DNA from: Mesotaenium endlicherianum
Lineage: Eukaryota > Streptophyta > Zygnematophyceae > Zygnematales > Mesotaeniaceae
Length of the DNA stretch: 64,000 nt
Assembly (NCBI GenBank): GCA_009602735.1
Contig: WELA01012483.1
Span: 420,266-484,265, forward strand
Direction: 5' to 3'
A program made the translations under genes and the position numbers. The notes under the pieces are model-generated. The model saw only the letters and a list, made by a program, of their open reading frames with translations, made no database searches and had not been told where the DNA came from. Positions 48,401-58,020 of this stretch are shown here, piece after piece. The first letter of the stretch is position 1. Every line of letters begins with the position of its first letter.

Positions 48401-51097
48401 TCAGCCTCTAGCTGATGGGCTGTGTACGCTGCCTAAGGCTAGCTCAGTGCAGTCTTCGCAGAACCAGTCGTCAGCGGGCACGCGGGCCAGCGGCGGGTCG
48501 AGGCAGCCGTTGTGGAAGCCGAGGTTGCAGCTGTCGCAAAGCAGCATCTTGGCCTCCTGGCCAGTGCTGTGACAGATCTGGCACGCCCAGTCCTTGGGCG
48601 GCCGCGCATTGCGGGGACGGACCTGCAAGTCCAGGTTAGGAAGATGGCGCGGCCCACAGTTCTTCGTGTGGTCCTTGTGAAGACGGCCATCTGCGCCTTC
48701 CAGCTCCAGGACGCCTGACGCCAAGGCACGCTTGACGCGCAGGATGACCGGCGAGCTGCTGGTGTCGAGGGTGTTCTTCGTCTGGCGTCGCAGGTACACG
48801 AAGTCACCTGCGGAAAACTGCAACACCCGCGGATGATAGGCTCCTCCACGAGTCATGGCGTACCTCAGTGTGTCGCGATGCTGTGCGATGCTGAGGTTAT
48901 CCATGGCCATGGGCATCAGGCGCCGAAAGAGCTGAGCACGCTGCCCGATAAGAGCACTCCATGTGTCGGGACTGTCCAAGTCCAAGACGTTCTCGGCCAC
49001 AGTTCTGGCTGCTGCTGGCAGGATGGGCTGTCGGCCGTAGAGAAGGAAGTAGGGAGAGTGCGAGGCCAGGGAGGCTTGCTTACTGAACCTGTACCCCATC
49101 GCCAGCCAAGGGAGGGCGTCGTCCCATTGGGTACGGTCGTGGGCAAGGCAGTACTTCCGCAACCCTAGCTTGACGGTCTGCACCATGCGCTCGGCGAGGC
49201 CGTCTGCCTGAGGATGATCGCGGGAGGTGGTGCGGTGGTCGATCATAGAGCGCTTCAACAGCTTCTGAAAGCTGCCCTCGAACTCCTTGCCCTGGTCGGT
49301 CAGCACCTCAGCGCAGCCGCCAAAACAGCTAAGGACCTGATTGAGGAAGGCCTGAGCGATCCCCTCACTGGCCTTGCTGGGCAAGGGCACGAGCTCGATC
49401 CACTTGGACATGTGCTCAATCATCACCAAGACGTAGAGGTTGCCCTGGCGGGACTTGGGCAGCTCTCCAGCCAAGTCAAGCGACCACCTGTAGAACAGCC
49501 CGTGAATAGGAAGGGGGCTGAGGGCAACGGTGCGCGCTGTGAAGCTCAAGCGTACACGGTCGCAGAGATTGCAGCTGCTGACGACAGCGGCGACGACCTT
49601 AGTCATGCCGTGCCACCAGTACTCGGCGTGAAGAAGACTGAGGGTGCGCTTGACACCAAATTGCCCGAGGGACTCGTGCACTCGGCGCACCAGCTGACTG
49701 CGCATGGCAGGCTCAGGGACCACCAGGATGGAGCCGTCCACCATCACGCGCCTCACGCGCCCCTCCATAAAAATGAAGTTGCGGCTGCGTTTGAGGATGC
49801 GGTCGCGCTCGCGTGCGCTGACATCGGGTGCCAAATCCTTGGCCGTGACGTACTGCAGCACTGGGGCGTCGTCCCACACGTCCTCGGAACCGCGCTGCCA
49901 GCTGTCCTGGTCCTCTGCCGCTGCCAGGGCCAATCGCCGAGTGGTGACGTTGACCATGTCCAGGCTAGTGAGCCCTGCGGGTCGTACATCGCCGTCCACG
50001 GTAAAGGCCAGGAAGGCCGCCGCATGCCAGGCTACCGGCTCATCCTCATCGTGGCGAGCCACAGTGAGATTCCTCGAGGAGGGCAGGGGGTTACGGCTGA
50101 GACCGTCAGCGTCCAGGTAGGTCGAGCCTGGACGGTGGTGCACGTCGAAGGTGTACTCCTGCAAGATAAGCGCCCACCGTGCGTACTTGCCGGTCAAGCG
50201 CTCCGACGTCATGAGCCACTTAAGTGGCTGATGGTCGGTGACCAGGCGGAAGTGCGTGCCGTAGAGATAGTGCGTGAAGTGCACGATCGCCCAGACTGCT
50301 GCCAGGCACTCCCCCTCGTAGGAGCCATAGTTGCCTTCCGCGCGGTTGTTGCTGCGGCTGGCGTAGGCGACCACATGCTCGAAGCCGTCATGCTCCTGCA
50401 CCAGCACAGCGCCCATCCCTGCTTGCAACCAGTCGGTGTGGAGGATGAAGGGCTTCGCGTAGTCAGGACGCCGAAGCACAGGAGCGCTCACCAGCAGCTC
50501 CTTGAGCTTATCGAATGCCGCCTGCTGCTCTGGTCCCCATACGTAGGCAACGCCCTTGCGGAGCAAGTCGTTGAGCGGCTTGGCTAGCTCGCTGAACCCT
50601 GGCACGAAGCGGCGGTAGTAGTTGGCGATGCCGAGGAAGGCCCGTAGCTGCGAGAGATCTGTAGGAGGTGGGATGCCTGTGATGGCCGAGATCTTCGCCA
50701 GCTGGGGTGCCAAGCCGCTGGAGGAGAGCAGGTGGCCAAGGTACTCCACCTCGCGGGTCCCAAAGGTGCACTTGCCTGGATGGCACTTGAGCCCAGCGGC
50801 CTCCAAGCGGTCCAGGACGGTAGTGATGTGCACCACGTGCTCCTCAAACGTCTGACTGAAGACGAGCACGTCATCGATGTAGCATCGGGCAAAGGACACA
50901 CCGACCAGCTCCTTATCCATTAGCCTCTGAAAGGTAGCTGGCGCGTTCTTCAACCCGAACGGCATCACCACCCACTCGTAGAGCCGCTGTGCTCCCCAGA
51001 ACGCTGTCTTATGCTGGTCCTCCTCGGCGATGGGAATCTGGTTGAAGCTCTGACGCAGATCCAGCACTGACAACCAAGGCACGTGCCAAGTCGTCAA
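48401..51097 (-). CDS. Element B ORF4: reverse transcriptase, RNase H, DDE integrase, PHD finger
   Basis: 898 residues. RT palm words LYEWVVMPFGLKNAPATF and CYIDDVLVFSQ (catalytic DD) are followed by the thumb (LRAFLGIANYYRRFV) and RNase H (FILHTDWLQAGMGAVLVQ, LVTDHQPLKWL, LDADGLSR). The integrase has an HHCC site (VHESLGQFGVKRTLSLLH, then CNLC), and a DDE core with Asp in SLDLAGEL, Asp in LTDQGKEFEG and Glu in ADGLAERMVQ. At the C-terminus a C4HC3 PHD finger follows: CQIC, LLCDSC, FHNGC, DDWFCEDC. PHD fingers commonly read histone H3 tails; here one stands where chromoviruses have a chromodomain. Confidence 0.92.
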   Translation of the reverse strand: MTTWHVPWLSVLDLRQSFNQIPIAEEDQHKTAFWGAQRLYEWVVMPFGLKNAPATFQRLMDKELVGVSFARCYIDDVLVFSQTFEEHVVHITTVLDRLEAAGLKCHPGKCTFGTREVEYLGHLLSSSGLAPQLAKISAITGIPPPTDLSQLRAFLGIANYYRRFVPGFSELAKPLNDLLRKGVAYVWGPEQQAAFDKLKELLVSAPVLRRPDYAKPFILHTDWLQAGMGAVLVQEHDGFEHVVAYASRSNNRAEGNYGSYEGECLAAVWAIVHFTHYLYGTHFRLVTDHQPLKWLMTSERLTGKYARWALILQEYTFDVHHRPGSTYLDADGLSRNPLPSSRNLTVARHDEDEPVAWHAAAFLAFTVDGDVRPAGLTSLDMVNVTTRRLALAAAEDQDSWQRGSEDVWDDAPVLQYVTAKDLAPDVSARERDRILKRSRNFIFMEGRVRRVMVDGSILVVPEPAMRSQLVRRVHESLGQFGVKRTLSLLHAEYWWHGMTKVVAAVVSSCNLCDRVRLSFTARTVALSPLPIHGLFYRWSLDLAGELPKSRQGNLYVLVMIEHMSKWIELVPLPSKASEGIAQAFLNQVLSCFGGCAEVLTDQGKEFEGSFQKLLKRSMIDHRTTSRDHPQADGLAERMVQTVKLGLRKYCLAHDRTQWDDALPWLAMGYRFSKQASLASHSPYFLLYGRQPILPAAARTVAENVLDLDSPDTWSALIGQRAQLFRRLMPMAMDNLSIAQHRDTLRYAMTRGGAYHPRVLQFSAGDFVYLRRQTKNTLDTSSSPVILRVKRALASGVLELEGADGRLHKDHTKNCGPRHLPNLDLQVRPRNARPPKDWACQICHSTGQEAKMLLCDSCNLGFHNGCLDPPLARVPADDWFCEDCTELALGSVHSPSARG

Positions 51098-54000
51098 AGA
51101 TCTCGTCAGGCGTCGGCATAGGATATCTGTCCTGCTCGGTGACCTCGTTCAGCCTACGATAGTCACCGCACATCCTCTTCTCGGACCAGTTGCCCGAGGC
51201 ATCCTTCTTGGCTGGCATGACCGTGGGTGCGGCATAACGAGAGGAGGACTCCCAAATGAGCCGGCTGTCCTCCAGCTTGCCTGTCTGCGCGCTGATCAAG
51301 CCATCCTCGAAGTGGCTGTAGCGATAACGCTTCAGGAAAATGGGCTCCTGCGACGTGAGAGTAATCCGCATGGGGTCCCCCCTATAGCGCCCGAGATCGT
51401 GCATGCCGCTGGCAAAGCTGGTGCTGCGCCTCCCATCCAGCAGTGCCGTCAACTGTGCAGCCTGTGCCTTGGTGAGTGTCCCCCCCAGCTTCCATGTCGG
51501 TGGAGCTAGTGGCGTCGCCTGACCTGCAGCTGGAGTCTCTTGTTTTGCCGCTAGGGTAGACTGTGGTGCTGCAGGTGTCATCTGCCCTGCAGCGGTTGGC
51601 GCTTGGCCTGCCGCGGGTTCCTGCACTGTGGCAGTTGCGGCCAGCTGCCTGGCATCGTCTGCCTGCGAGCGATCATCTGCCTGCGAGCGAGGAAAAAGAA
51701 AAGGTGACTGGGACTCCGTGGGTCGCTGTGTGGACTCCTCTCTCCGCCGGCCCCCCCCCAACGAGCCAGAGTCCTCCCCGCGCGGCGGTGGGGAGGGGGG
51801 GCGGGTGCGCTCTGGCGGTGCAGGCCCTGCGCGCTGAGGATGCCACGTCGTGCCTGGCGGGGTCTGATTGTCATCGTCAGTGGAGTCATCGTCCATATCA
51901 TCGGCAGGCCGAGGTAGCTCGGGATGCCGGGCTGCGGCGTAGAGAGGCGCCAAGGCTTGCGTCTGCAGCAGAATCCATGTGAGGACGTTGGCGTCGATGG
52001 CCTGCCCCAAGAGGCGAATGCGGTTCACCTCAGTGAGACCGTCCACCTGCGTGAGATGCGGCGGAAAGCCCATGGCACGCTCCATCTCTGCAGGGCGTGG
52101 CCTGTCAAACATGCCAGTCTCCAGGTTGATGACCATCCCTCGCTGATCTCCGACGAAGGCGTCGCTGTCATAGCGGCTGACAAAAGTCGGCAGCGCGCGA
52201 GTGACGTCATGCAGGACCTCACACTGCGCCATGGAGGGATGTGGCAGCGCCGTCACGCGCTGGGCCAGACGAGGGGCATCGAGGATGGCGTCGACGGTGC
52301 GAGTGTGACGTGGATGAGAGGCGGCCAACGCCTCGAGAGTACCTGGCATCGCCAAGTTTGTGAAGTAGGCGCGGACGCGGTGCGCAAAGGAACCAATCTG
52401 GGCAGCGTCGATGACGGCCTCGCGGCCGACGTAGCTGCTGCAAAGAGCGAAGTCGGCGCTAACGTCGGGACGGAGATCGTGGCGTGCGGCCACGTTCTCT
52501 AGGACCCACGCGAGTGTGTGTGGCGGCTGGCGATCCTCAACAATGTTGAGGACGCGGAGCAAGTTCCAGAAGAGGGCCGTGCGGGGATCGCTGAGCGCCC
52601 TGCCACGCCCGGCTCTGGAGAAGCCCTGGCACTCCCAACCAGCGATGACGAGATGAACGGGCCCAAGTCCGGTGACATGCTCGACGGTGATGTCGCGGAT
52701 GTCCATGGGCCAGTCTGTCTGAGCGCGGCGGAATGCGTGCACGGGAAGGAGGTCAGGGAACCGCTTGTGGCCCAACGCCATCTGTCGACGGGCCACCTGC
52801 TGGGCCTCTGGATCGGGATCGACGTAGACGTAGCGGCGCACCGGGATGCCGGCCTGTAAGGTCGCGAGTAACCCGGTGGCGATGCCGGCAAAGAGCTCGA
52901 CGAGGACGATGCCGCCAGGTCGCTCGTCCAGAGCGTCTGCGCAGATAGGAGTCGGAAGTGGGCGACACCCCACGGCAGGGGTGCCGGGCTGAGCGGGCGG
53001 CGGGAAGGTACGCTCGGCGCTGTGCTGATGTGGCGCCATGCGGAGGGCGGCCACAGCACGGTCTGCGTAGTCACGCGTAAGGTTGGGGATGCGGTCAGTG
53101 AGCGGCTGCGGTCGCTCCCCCCGTGCGTGGTCCTGGTAGGTGCGCCACCGCAGGCGCGCATCCTGCAGGGCTGTGGGAGAGACAGCGCGGGCCTGACGTC
53201 GGGCCGAGGCCACGCACAGCTGCTGCCACCTGTCGCGCTGGGCGCGGTCAGTCTGGTGCGAGGCCGCGTGGGCCAGCTGGTCGAGAACGGGACGCTGAGT
53301 CAAGTAGGGGTGCGGGTCGAAGTAGGCCCGCTGGCGTGCGCGCATGTCTGCAGAAGGGACTGTGCAAACGGAGCGCTCGGAGCTGTCGACCTCCTGCGGG
53401 GATCGAACCAGCCGGCGAGGGGCCAGCTGGACTCGCGGCCGGGGCTGCCCTCGTGGGACGGGCGCGTCCCGGGGCTGCCGGAGACTAGACATGAGCCGTG
53501 TGCGTGCGGCGGCCGTAAAGGGGTGACGACTGGGCGGCCTGCTGTTAGTGCGGGCCACCTTGGGAGGAGGTGACCCGGAGGGATCGTCGCCAGCGATGTG
53601 GCTGCGAGGGACGCTGACGCGCGGAGCTGTAGGGGCCAGCATCACGAAATGCGCCTCGGAAGAAGACTGAGCGTCGTCGCCAGCTGAGAGGGACCGGAAG
53701 GGCGGAGTGCAGCGTCGGTCTCGAGGGTCGTCGTATGGCGGCGTGTCCCTGTGGGTCCGCGTGTCGTCGTAAGGAGGTGTGCGATCCCTGTCGTCGTAGG
53801 ACGGCGTGACGAAGCGGGCGCGCGTCTCGCGGAGGGGAGTCACCTCTCGCGCCTCGCAAAGGGGTGTGAGCGATCGGGAGCGGCTCGTCTCGCGGAGAGG
53901 AGTGGTCTCTCGAGCGGGTCCGATGGTCGGCCAAGTGCGATGTGCGTAGGTCAGATGGGCGCAGATAGACGGGGTCGTGCGGTGTGGCTCGCGGACGCTG

Positions 54001-54383
54001 AGCCTGGGCGCTGGCTGCTGTATGGAGTGTGTGCCAGCGCTAGAGGAGGCCGCGGCAGCCCGGCTCGTTGCAAACAAATGCGCGATGCGGCGACACTCGT
54101 GGCTCGTCGAGCAGTCGTGTGACACTGGTCGGCTGGGTCTAGCGGCGTCGGTGCGAGCCCTGCTGGGCCAGTCGTGAGTCATGGGCTGGCTGGGTGCGCT
54201 GAAGCCGGGCGGACCAGTAGGTGTGCGCTGCCTGCGTGCCGTAGGCGCAGCTGGCGGGGGCTCCTCGGGTGGCGCTGCGCTGAGGACCTCGACGGAAGCC
54301 TCTGGCAGTTGTTCCCACTGCGTCTCCTCCTCATTTTTGAGGGACTGGTCGTCGGATCTGCCAGGATAAGCTGCTTGCCGCAT
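51009..54383 (-). CDS. Element B ORF3: cytosine-C5 DNA methyltransferase and start of pol
   Basis: 1124 residues. An Arg/Ser/Pro-rich N-terminal half with repeated REVTPLRE-like words is followed by a DNMT domain at about residues 485-815: motif I VLVELFAGIATG, YVDPDPEAQQVA, motif IV in the variant form AGWECQGFSRAGRG with the catalytic Cys kept, motif VI WVLENVAARHD, and a target-recognition part ending MERAMGFPPHLTQVDG and LLGQAIDANVLTW (motif X type). After a Pro-rich spacer, the polymerase begins (RYRYSHFEDGLIS, MCGDYRRLNEVTEQ). The enzyme should transfer a methyl group from SAM to cytosine; it sits between protease and RT, inside pol. Confidence 0.87.
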   Translation of the reverse strand: MRQAAYPGRSDDQSLKNEEETQWEQLPEASVEVLSAAPPEEPPPAAPTARRQRTPTGPPGFSAPSQPMTHDWPSRARTDAARPSRPVSHDCSTSHECRRIAHLFATSRAAAASSSAGTHSIQQPAPRLSVREPHRTTPSICAHLTYAHRTWPTIGPARETTPLRETSRSRSLTPLCEAREVTPLRETRARFVTPSYDDRDRTPPYDDTRTHRDTPPYDDPRDRRCTPPFRSLSAGDDAQSSSEAHFVMLAPTAPRVSVPRSHIAGDDPSGSPPPKVARTNSRPPSRHPFTAAARTRLMSSLRQPRDAPVPRGQPRPRVQLAPRRLVRSPQEVDSSERSVCTVPSADMRARQRAYFDPHPYLTQRPVLDQLAHAASHQTDRAQRDRWQQLCVASARRQARAVSPTALQDARLRWRTYQDHARGERPQPLTDRIPNLTRDYADRAVAALRMAPHQHSAERTFPPPAQPGTPAVGCRPLPTPICADALDERPGGIVLVELFAGIATGLLATLQAGIPVRRYVYVDPDPEAQQVARRQMALGHKRFPDLLPVHAFRRAQTDWPMDIRDITVEHVTGLGPVHLVIAGWECQGFSRAGRGRALSDPRTALFWNLLRVLNIVEDRQPPHTLAWVLENVAARHDLRPDVSADFALCSSYVGREAVIDAAQIGSFAHRVRAYFTNLAMPGTLEALAASHPRHTRTVDAILDAPRLAQRVTALPHPSMAQCEVLHDVTRALPTFVSRYDSDAFVGDQRGMVINLETGMFDRPRPAEMERAMGFPPHLTQVDGLTEVNRIRLLGQAIDANVLTWILLQTQALAPLYAAARHPELPRPADDMDDDSTDDDNQTPPGTTWHPQRAGPAPPERTRPPSPPPRGEDSGSLGGGRRREESTQRPTESQSPFLFPRSQADDRSQADDARQLAATATVQEPAAGQAPTAAGQMTPAAPQSTLAAKQETPAAGQATPLAPPTWKLGGTLTKAQAAQLTALLDGRRSTSFASGMHDLGRYRGDPMRITLTSQEPIFLKRYRYSHFEDGLISAQTGKLEDSRLIWESSSRYAAPTVMPAKKDASGNWSEKRMCGDYRRLNEVTEQDRYPMPTPDEIFDDLARALVVSAGSASELQPDSHRRGGPA

Positions 54384-54455
54384 GGCCTCGTCTTCGGATG
54401 CCGTGGGGCGAGGCCAGGTCTCGCCAGTCTGATGCGAGGTGTCGTGCGGGGGCGG

Positions 54456-57400
54456 CTAAGAGTCCATACTGTACTGAATGGCCACGCCGACAGGCACGTC
54501 GTGGCGAACTCGGACGTCGGTCCTCGCGGACGGTTTGCCTCGAGTGGCTGAGACCCCCCCCTGATGAGTCGTAGGCGCTGCGACTGCACCGCGGGCAAGG
54601 GCGGCGGCAGCGATGGCTGTGCTGGCCGTGGCGAGGGCCTCAGTGGCATCATTCGCCATCTGCCGCATCATCGCGCTGTGGGCAGTGCAGATGCGGATCT
54701 GCTCCCTGGCCTGGGCTGCCAGGACATCCGCCTGCTGCTGCGGCGTGAGATGGAGCTCGACACTAGGTAGGTCCGGCTCCTCGTCCTGTGACTCGAGCAG
54801 GTCCACCCCCACAAAGATCTCCTCGTCCACGGGGCCGTCCTTATCGGTCTTGACCACTGGCCGGCCATCGTCCAGCCCCATGAAGCCATAAAGAGCGGAC
54901 ACTGCTGGGCGGCGATCGACAATGTCAAGGGGCAAGGATGCGGTGCGCGTCCCCCCTGTCCTCCAATCGGGACGGTAGAAGACGCGCTCTGCCCAGTTGT
55001 CGACCGCGGCGCCTATGGGATAGAGCAAGTCCCGCCCTAGGAGCACATCGAAGGACTCGGAAGGAGTGACGAGTGCGTGCCGATGGATGGTCGTCTCGTC
55101 TGCCGTGCCTGGGCGCAGAGTGAACAGTAGCGCCAACCTCGTGCGGCCGGCGACGGTCTCGGACGTACCGGCGGCGGTGTTAATGCGCGTCGGAGAGTCC
55201 TCCAAGTCAGCAGAAGAGAGTCCTAGCTGACGGAAGTAGCGGAGGCTGATGAGAACCGGCTGCGCTCCTGTGTCGAACATGATGCGGTGCGGCGCCTGGG
55301 TGTTGACGAGCACGATCCCCTGCGAATTATCCAAAAACGCGGCGTTAGGAGTGCTGATCATCCTGCGCTCATGCGCAGGGCGCGCGGGCGTGGATCGCAC
55401 CGCGGTGGCGGCATCGGCCGTCGATCTCCTGGCGGCGGTGCGCAGCGTGGCTCTGCGTGACTGGAGCATCAGCTGAGCGGCCTGCCTCGTTGCCTCCATG
55501 GAGACGCCGAGCTCTGCGAAGGAGACCGCCGGCATGCGGTGCAGCGCCAGAGAGATGACCTCCGCGCTGAGCTGTACCGTCGTCATAGGTGAAGCGAGCG
55601 CATGAGGCGTCGGCTCAACTGAGGTCGTGGAGGGATCTAGGATGCGGAAGGAACAGGGCAGCCGCGGTGTCTCCTCCGTCCGGCGTCCTTGGTCTGGCCC
55701 GACGCGCTTCTGCGGAACAACGGGCCGATTGGCCGGTGCGGCGAGCGTGTGCTCGCGGCTCGCGCGCCCGACTGTGGAGCGGTTGCCGAGTGGCTGCGCG
55801 CGTGCGCAGCAGGCCAGAATGGCTGCTGCTGGCGCAGCCGGCAAACTTGCCGCGCATCCGGCCGCGGGGACTGTAACAGTGCCGTCTGCGAAGCCTGCCG
55901 CGAGGCCTGCCGCCGCGCCTGCCGCACAGCTCGCCGCAAGGTCTGCCGCAGCGACTGCTGCGAAGCTTGCCGCGAGGGCTGCCGCGGGACCCGTCGCAAG
56001 GTCTGACGCTGCGCCTGCCGCGCAGCTGGTGGCGGGAACTGCCGTCGCGCCTGCCACGCATTCTGCCGCGCAGACTGTCGTGCTGTCTGCCGTAGGACGC
56101 GTCGCAAGGCCTGCTGCGCAGCCTGCCGCGCAGACTGCCGTACTGTCGGTCGCAGGACCTGTTGCGCAGCCCGCTGCAAGTCCTGCCGCCCAGCCTGTCG
56201 CGAGGCCGGTTGCGCAGCCTGCCGCAGGTTCGGCCGCCAAAATGGCGAACCCCGGCGCGTGTGCGTTCGCGGCTGCAGCAGTAGCTGCATCTGCTGGCGC
56301 GGTCGAGGCTGCCAGGAGGCTGCCAGGTGGCGCCCCCTGGTGGCTGCTGGGGCCGAGGGGCAGGGTCACTGGGCCGGTGGCGCCGTCTATCTCGGCTGCC
56401 CCGGGCGAAGATCGCAGCGCCCTCCCCCCGATGCATGGGCTAACTGGCCCCCCGGCGGCTGGCGTTGGGTTGCTGCCGGGGTTTTGTGCGCAGCCAGGGT
56501 TTAGGCCCTGGCTGTGCGCAGCCGTGAGCGGACCGTCGGCACTGCGATCGGTCATCCGGCCGCGTGGCGCAGTCGGGACAGCCCCCCCCTGACTGAGGGT
56601 GGCTGGTCCGACTGCCAGGTCTGTGCTGGCCGGGCCGGGCCATGCGCGCGCGCCAAGTGGCGGCACGTGCGCGGCAAGGGCTGAGCCCTGGATGTGCGCA
56701 GCTGCGGGTGCGCTGTCGGCGCTTCTGCCGGCGATCCGGCCGCACAGCGCAGTCAGGACCCCCCCTTGCTGACCGAGGGTGGCGGCCGCTGCGGCCGTCG
56801 CTGCGCTGGCCGTGCAGACCTGCGCGCACGCGCCACTTGGCAGCGCGTGGGTGCAGCTGCTTTGCGCAGCTGCAGCTGCCGCTGTGACGACGGCGTGGCG
56901 TCGCCGGGTGTGCCGTGGACCTGGCAGCGCAGTGCGCTGGGCGCGCGTGTGAGCCAGCGTGCGTGCGTGCATGCTGCTGTCGGCAGAGGCGGCCTCGCCT
57001 GCCGTGCACGTGCCATGTGGCGGGTTCTGCTGGAGCCTGCTGTCTGCAGCAGCCAGCGGGGACCGGCTGTCCCTGCCTGTGCGCAGAGCTGCGCACGGGA
57101 GTGCCGCACGAACGAAGAGGGAGGCTGCGGCCGGCCCAGTTGTAGCCGTGCACGCCGCCAGGTGCCCCCGTCCCTGCCTGCCAGCTGTCGCTACGCGGGC
57201 CGACGGGAGGCCTGCTGGTGCCAGCAGGGAAGCGCAAGCCAGGGGCTCTGTCGGGGCCTTGGCTGGCGCGCGGGCTGGCCCGCGTGCGCGCGAGCTTGCG
57301 CCGGGAGATGGCGCAACCGCGCAGTCGTGCAGCCTTCCATCCGGCAGTCTGTCGGGACTCCGGCTGTCGCTGCTGACAGCTGTCAGAGCGGTGCGCACAA

Positions 57401-57998
57401 GGCTAGCAGAGCTGCCTGTGCGAGCGCCTGCAGCTCTGGCAGCGGGCGCTACGTCGTAACGCGGACGTGCGCGGGGCTGCGGCGCTGCCGCTGAGCCTGA
57501 TGTGTACGCTGAAGCTGTGCGTGAGCCAGCTGTCAGTTCTGTGGCGTAGGACGGTGGAGCGAACGCGAGGAGTGCTCCGCACGCGTCATAGTCATCGACG
57601 TCGACGAGGCCACGGAGTCTAGCGATCTCCGCGTTGGCCTCCACGAGGGCGTCGCTGACGTCGTCGAAGCTGCAGTAGTCGGCTCCAGGCATCAATGCGG
57701 CGTCCGTCGTGGCCGTAGCTGCTGTCATCGCGGGGCGGCCACCCGTACGAGGGTTGCGTGCGCCTCGCTGTCCTGCTGAAGGCGTAGGGCCTTCGCGAGC
57801 GCGTCCGTTCTCGACGTCGCGCTTCTTCTGCAGACAGACGATCTGTAGGTGGCCGGCTTTGCCACAATAGGTGCAGTCGCCGGGGGATGCCATTTTGCGC
57901 GAGAGTGCAGTTCTGGCGTAAGTGGCCCATCTTACCGCAGGACCAGCAGGGATCGCTCGTGGTGGCAGCCATGGAAATGCGGCCACGCGTAGCTCCAC
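54456..57998 (-). CDS. Element B ORF2: zinc knuckle, Ala-rich linker, protease
   Basis: 1180 residues. Near residue 40 is a knuckle CTYCGKAGHLQIVC (C-x2-C-x4-H-x4-C). Residues about 140-780 are low-complexity, dominated by Ala with Gly, Pro, Thr and Arg, and differ strongly in repeat content from the same region of element E. From about residue 890 a retropepsin-like domain follows: GIVLVNTQAPHRIMFDTGAQ with the DTGA catalytic loop, INTAAGTSETVAGRTRLAL, and SFDVLLGRDLLYPIGAAVDNW. The tail is acidic, then Ala-rich. The protease assignment is strong; the role of the linker is unknown. Confidence 0.8.
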   Translation of the reverse strand: MELRVAAFPWLPPRAIPAGPAVRWATYARTALSRKMASPGDCTYCGKAGHLQIVCLQKKRDVENGRAREGPTPSAGQRGARNPRTGGRPAMTAATATTDAALMPGADYCSFDDVSDALVEANAEIARLRGLVDVDDYDACGALLAFAPPSYATELTAGSRTASAYTSGSAAAPQPRARPRYDVAPAARAAGARTGSSASLVRTALTAVSSDSRSPDRLPDGRLHDCAVAPSPGASSRARGPARAPAKAPTEPLACASLLAPAGLPSARVATAGRQGRGHLAACTATTGPAAASLFVRAALPCAALRTGRDSRSPLAAADSRLQQNPPHGTCTAGEAASADSSMHARTLAHTRAQRTALPGPRHTRRRHAVVTAAAAAAQSSCTHALPSGACAQVCTASAATAAAAATLGQQGGVLTALCGRIAGRSADSAPAAAHIQGSALAAHVPPLGARAWPGPASTDLAVGPATLSQGGAVPTAPRGRMTDRSADGPLTAAHSQGLNPGCAQNPGSNPTPAAGGPVSPCIGGRALRSSPGAAEIDGATGPVTLPLGPSSHQGAPPGSLLAASTAPADAATAAAANAHAPGFAILAAEPAAGCATGLATGWAAGLAAGCATGPATDSTAVCAAGCAAGLATRPTADSTTVCAAECVAGATAVPATSCAAGAASDLATGPAAALAASFAAVAAADLAASCAAGAAAGLAAGFADGTVTVPAAGCAASLPAAPAAAILACCARAQPLGNRSTVGRASREHTLAAPANRPVVPQKRVGPDQGRRTEETPRLPCSFRILDPSTTSVEPTPHALASPMTTVQLSAEVISLALHRMPAVSFAELGVSMEATRQAAQLMLQSRRATLRTAARRSTADAATAVRSTPARPAHERRMISTPNAAFLDNSQGIVLVNTQAPHRIMFDTGAQPVLISLRYFRQLGLSSADLEDSPTRINTAAGTSETVAGRTRLALLFTLRPGTADETTIHRHALVTPSESFDVLLGRDLLYPIGAAVDNWAERVFYRPDWRTGGTRTASLPLDIVDRRPAVSALYGFMGLDDGRPVVKTDKDGPVDEEIFVGVDLLESQDEEPDLPSVELHLTPQQQADVLAAQAREQIRICTAHSAMMRQMANDATEALATASTAIAAAALARGAVAAPTTHQGGVSATRGKPSARTDVRVRHDVPVGVAIQYSMDS

Positions 57999-58020
57999 GC
58001 TGCTGCGTCTGCTAGGGCAG

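Noticed and set aside
49214-50587. 457-residue plus-strand open frame opposite the integrase of element B
   Set aside because: It is the antisense of well-conserved RNase H and integrase text, with no domain of its own.
55627-57494. Long plus-strand open frames (321 and 266 residues) opposite element B ORF2
   Set aside because: They lie antisense to a GC-rich, Ala-coding low-complexity region, have no family features, and equivalent frames in element E differ entirely. They are composition shadows.
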